Source: UBA9865 sp035647835
Lineage (GTDB): Bacteria > Bacillota > Dethiobacteria > Dethiobacterales > Dethiobacteraceae
Length of the DNA stretch: 16,518 nt
Reading direction: 5' to 3'
Assembly (NCBI GenBank): GCA_035647835.1
Contig: DASRMS010000158.1
Coordinates: 1-16,518 of the forward strand
A program made the position numbers and the translations under genes. The notes beneath the pieces were generated by a model. That model was not told where the DNA came from. It was given only the letters and a program-made list of their open reading frames with translations, and did not search any database. Positions 13,785-16,518 of this stretch are shown here, one piece after another (positions within the stretch are counted from its first letter, which is position 1; every line of letters begins with the position of its first letter).

Positions 13785-15487
13785 CAAGAATGCCTAATCA
13801 AAGTAAACTACCCAGAGTTGCTTACTTTTGTATGGAATATGGTCTTAACTCAGGACTGCCAATTTATGCAGGCGGGTTGGGAATTTTGGCTGGTGATTTC
13901 TTAAAAGCTGCTGGCGACTTACATTTACCAATGATCGGTATTGGTATCTTATGGCGCCAAGACTACACAGAACAGTTCATTGGAGAAGATGGCTGGCCTT
14001 ATGACATGTATCCTAATTATGATTTTGAGTTTGTGAAGGATACAGGGATTACCGTTAATGTGGAGGTGGAAGGACAGCAGGTACCATGTAAAGTTCGTTT
14101 GGTTGATCAATACGGTAATGCCCCGCTATATTTATTAGATACAAACTTTCCCGGCAGCGAGTATGGGTGGATAACCAATAAACTATATGGTGGGGGTTCT
14201 ACTGAACGGATTACCCAGGAAATAGTACTTGGTATTGGTGGTGTCCGTTTATTACGTGCTTTAAATATCGATGTAGATGTATATCACTTTAATGAAGGTC
14301 ATGCCGTTCTCGCCGGTATTGAACTTATTCGTGAAAATATGGCGGAGGGAATGACTTTTGAAGATGCCCTGCGGGCAGCAAGACGTCAAGTAGTTTTTAC
14401 AACTCATACCCCCGTTGAAGCTGGCAATGAGAAACATAACCATGGTGAATTAGAAAAGTTGGGTGCTTATAATGGCTTATCTTATGAACAGATGGCTCGT
14501 TTAGGCGGTGATCCTTTTAATATGACAGAGGCGGCTTTGCGTTTATGTGCGGTAGCCAATGCCGTTTCAAATTTGCATGGTCATACAGCGCGTGCTATGT
14601 GGCGGCATGTTGCTGACACGGGTCCCATTATTTCTATTACCAATGGTGTGCATGTGCCGACCTGGCAGGCACCTGAAATACATCGTGCCTTTAAGAGTGG
14701 TGCGGATTTGTGGAAACCGCACCAGCAAGCTAAACAAGAACTTATTAACTTTGCCGAAAAACATACCGATGCCACACTTAATCCAAACGCTTTAATTGTT
14801 GGCTTTGCGCGTCGGGCTGCCGGTTACAAACGTTCTGATTTGATATTTCGTAATACAGAAGTAATTGATCCACTCTTAAGAGCAGGAAAAATGCAGCTGA
14901 TCTTTTCCGGCAAAGCGCATCCCAATGACAATGAGGGCAAGCGAATTATTCGTGATTTAGTAGCTATGGATCGCAAGTATAAAGATTCTGTAGTTTTTCT
15001 GGAAAACTATAACATGGAAATAGCACGTTTGTTGATTAGAGGCTGTGATGTTTGGCTTAACAATCCCGTGCGTCCCTTAGAAGCTTCCGGGACTTCAGGT
15101 ATGAAAGCGGCTATGAATGGCGTTTTAAATTTAAGCGTTGTTGATGGCTGGGTAGGGGAGGGACCACAGCATGGTATTTCCGGCTGGTTACTTGATGCTC
15201 ATCATAGCCATATTGATCCCCAACAGCAAAATATGGATGATCTGCACGCTCTTTATAAGGTACTGTTTGATGAGGTCATTCCCACGTACTACAACGATCG
15301 CTCGCGCTGGATAGATATGATGCGTGCGAGTATAGATATGTCACATTTTAAGTTTTCTGCTACACGCATGGTACGCGAATACTATGAATTAATGTATCGT
15401 CAGGTAACGGATAAACAGGATGCCATTACGGCGCCATGGATGGTGCCCCAGCGTTCGCACGGTGAGCAGCACCCCTATATTACATAA
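13778..15487 (+). CDS. glgP: Alpha-glucan phosphorylase, short form
   Basis: A PLP enzyme that cuts alpha-1,4-glucan (glycogen or maltodextrin) with phosphate to give glucose-1-phosphate. 569 residues from TTG at 13778. The conserved core begins at once: VAYFCMEYGL (14-23), LPIYAGGLGILAGD (27-40), then HFNEGHAVL, TTHTPVEAGNEKH, ITNGVHVPTW, FARRAAGYKR, FSGKAHP, and EASGTSGMKAAMNG with PLP-binding K443. It belongs to the GlgP/TIGR02094 type rather than the large 800-residue type, and it lacks the N-terminal DUF3417 extension found in many relatives. The start is uncertain: TTG 13778 has GGTGA nine bases upstream, while ATG at 13790 is the better codon but needs the hairpin at 13772-13784 to explain its spacing. 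No other glycogen genes are near, so it is probably a single-gene unit. Confidence 0.95.
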   Translation: MPARMPNQSKLPRVAYFCMEYGLNSGLPIYAGGLGILAGDFLKAAGDLHLPMIGIGILWRQDYTEQFIGEDGWPYDMYPNYDFEFVKDTGITVNVEVEGQQVPCKVRLVDQYGNAPLYLLDTNFPGSEYGWITNKLYGGGSTERITQEIVLGIGGVRLLRALNIDVDVYHFNEGHAVLAGIELIRENMAEGMTFEDALRAARRQVVFTTHTPVEAGNEKHNHGELEKLGAYNGLSYEQMARLGGDPFNMTEAALRLCAVANAVSNLHGHTARAMWRHVADTGPIISITNGVHVPTWQAPEIHRAFKSGADLWKPHQQAKQELINFAEKHTDATLNPNALIVGFARRAAGYKRSDLIFRNTEVIDPLLRAGKMQLIFSGKAHPNDNEGKRIIRDLVAMDRKYKDSVVFLENYNMEIARLLIRGCDVWLNNPVRPLEASGTSGMKAAMNGVLNLSVVDGWVGEGPQHGISGWLLDAHHSHIDPQQQNMDDLHALYKVLFDEVIPTYYNDRSRWIDMMRASIDMSHFKFSATRMVREYYELMYRQVTDKQDAITAPWMVPQRSHGEQHPYIT

Positions 15488-15496
15488 TAGACAAAG

Positions 15497-15535
15497 AGGC
15501 TGTTGCAAGCGCGGTTTATTTGCAGCAGCTTTTTT
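15497..15535 (+). terminator. Intrinsic terminator after glgP
   Basis: Stem AGGCTGTTGCAA (15497-15508) with TTGCAGCAGCTT (15520-15531), with two G-T pairs, an 11-base loop and a T-run to 15535. It lies ten bases after the glgP stop. The rest of the gap to the next gene (15536-15730) is AT-rich, with several -10-like hexamers but no convincing promoter. Confidence 0.85.
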
Positions 15536-15730
15536 GCTCTAGTATCCGTGCGGCAGGATTAAAGTGACTTAACCTTTGTCAACTGCTCGTTACTTGCATC
15601 ATCCTGTTAGGTTTTGTTTAACATAAAAGGTCTTTGTATCGTAAAATACCTAATAATATTTATTAATCTCCTAGCATAATAGGCACACAATAGATCATAC
15701 TAATTCAATATATGATGAATGGGTGAGAGA

Positions 15731-16399
15731 ATGAGTGAGGATTTTTATGTGCAGGACAATCTAAAACCAACTGAGGCTGAATTAGTTTTTAATTCTACGA
15801 CTAGCAAGAAAAATTTAAGCGGCGTACGAGGAAGAGCATCTCGTACTGGCCGCACAGGCGCCATTCGCACGCCGGTTGACTTCTTAAGTGGTAAAGCCAA
15901 AAAAGAGTATATGAAAAGTAGCGAGGTGAAAGTGTATAATATGTATGAAGATCAAGTTTTACCTTATGATGAATTTAAAGAGCTGCCCATCGAAAAACAA
16001 GTGGTTCTCATGACTAGATGGCGTGATGAAATCGGGACAAACAATATTATTCGTGATATGAAGATTTCTCGTAAAAAGTTTTATAGTGAAGTGCTAAAAA
16101 CGCTAGGCATTGAAACAAAACCTCGCGGCAGGCGACCAAAGAAAATAGAAACAGATGAGTACAAAACAGAGCAGACAGAAATAATAGAGAAAACCAAAGC
16201 AGAAGTGTCCGCAGAAATAGTTCCCGAAACTCCGGCAAAAGTTATCTTGGCACCAGAACAGCAAGAGACTTCTTTTAATATCGTTTTTAATGGGCGTTTC
16301 GCTGGTCACCAGTTGTCTAATAGGCTGGCAAGATTAGCTAGAGTCCTCGATGCTGAAGAGCAGTATGAGATTAAAGTAGAAATACGTGAGCTAATTTAA
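15731..16399 (+). CDS. Unrecognised protein with HTH-like middle, AT-hook-like patch and compact C-terminal module
   Basis: 222 residues; I do not recognise a named family. Residues 1-60 are polar, with an Arg/Gly stretch (GVRGRASRTGRTG, 31-43) that looks disordered. Residues 67-126 look folded, and the part from about 86 reads like a helix-turn-helix (LPIEKQVVLMTRW, then IGTNNIIRDMKISRKKFYSEVLKTLGI), similar to HTH units that choose DNA targets in regulators or transposases. A basic patch KPRGRRPKK (130-138) resembles an AT-hook. A charged Lys/Glu linker follows (139-180). The end (181-222) predicts as strand-helix-strand: FNIVFNG, AGHQLSNRLARLARVL, YEIKVEIREL. ATG at 15731 has GGTGA four bases upstream; ATG at 15719 in frame lacks a site. 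The gene looks more AT-rich than addAB. A DNA-binding role is inference. Confidence 0.8.
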   Translation: MSEDFYVQDNLKPTEAELVFNSTTSKKNLSGVRGRASRTGRTGAIRTPVDFLSGKAKKEYMKSSEVKVYNMYEDQVLPYDEFKELPIEKQVVLMTRWRDEIGTNNIIRDMKISRKKFYSEVLKTLGIETKPRGRRPKKIETDEYKTEQTEIIEKTKAEVSAEIVPETPAKVILAPEQQETSFNIVFNGRFAGHQLSNRLARLARVLDAEEQYEIKVEIRELI

Positions 16400-16415
16400 T
16401 TGGCAATTTTTGACG

Positions 16416-16433
16416 TGAAATGGTGATATTTCA
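16416..16433. promoter_or_regulatory. Inverted repeat TGAAAT-N6-ATTTCA near a TTGACG box
   Basis: TGAAAT (16416-16421) and ATTTCA (16428-16433) are exact reverse complements. They fill the interval between TTGACG (16410-16415, -35-like) and a weak GAATAT (16434-16439, -10-like). This is the arrangement of an operator in a promoter spacer, but the -10 is poor. It could equally be a weak hairpin after the preceding gene. Confidence 0.3.
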
Positions 16434-16476
16434 GAATATTTGTCGGTTCCCATAGATTAGTGCTCTTGTGGTCTTA

Positions 16477-16505
16477 GGCTGCCCATCATGGGGGTGTGAT
16501 CAGCC
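16477..16505 (+). other. Potential structured leader at the window edge
   Basis: GGCTG (16477-16481) can pair with CAGCC (16501-16505), enclosing a small CCCATCATGGG hairpin (16482-16492). GGAG at 16510-16513 looks like a ribosome site for a gene starting beyond the window. No known RNA family was recognised. Confidence 0.3.
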
Positions 16506-16518
16506 ATTGGAGAAAGAG

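Noticed and set aside
13689..13904. 71-codon open frame overlapping the start of glgP, considered as a frameshifted glgP N-terminus
   Set aside because: Its translation resembles no phosphorylase part, and the glgP frame already contains the full conserved start of the core.

Overview
The window looks like a chromosomal segment of an anaerobic Bacillota (Firmicutes) bacterium. Evidence: strong AGGAGG-type ribosome binding sites, TTG starts, an addB-addA recombination operon of the Firmicutes type with an iron-sulfur AddB, a cobalamin riboswitch ending in an intrinsic terminator, and an aldehyde:ferredoxin-oxidoreductase-like gene. Intermediate base composition and gene content would suit Negativicutes (Sporomusa-like) or Peptococcaceae-like Clostridia, but this placement is inference. 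I see no tRNA, rRNA, CRISPR, insertion sequence or prophage.

Layout. (1) 1-2220: a PadR-family repressor (minus) faces away from a shortened, apparently cofactor-ligand-poor AOR-like gene (plus). The region between them has a clear promoter for padR and two palindromes that could be operators. (2) 2184-3284: a bidirectional terminator separates the AOR-like gene from a lone isopropylmalate/isocitrate dehydrogenase family gene (minus). (3) 3468-10587: addB and addA overlap by 8 nt and encode the double-strand-break helicase-nuclease. (4) 10629-12033: a near-consensus sigma-A promoter, a cobalamin riboswitch, an intrinsic terminator, cobT and its own terminator, forming a self-contained B12-responsive unit. 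(5) 12171-13639: a DUF1294 membrane protein and a rhomboid protease in one operon, converging on a DUF456 membrane protein across a shared terminator. (6) 13778-15535: a short-form alpha-glucan phosphorylase with terminator. (7) 15731-16399: an unrecognised protein with a helix-turn-helix-like middle, a basic AT-hook-like patch and a compact C-terminal module, then a short AT-rich tail with inverted repeats running to the window edge.

Most of the window is ordinary housekeeping. The parts most worth a second look are the AOR-like protein that lacks the CxxC cluster motif and the usual C-terminus, together with its divergent PadR regulator, and the unrecognised HTH-like protein at the right end. 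I found no convincing new multi-gene system.
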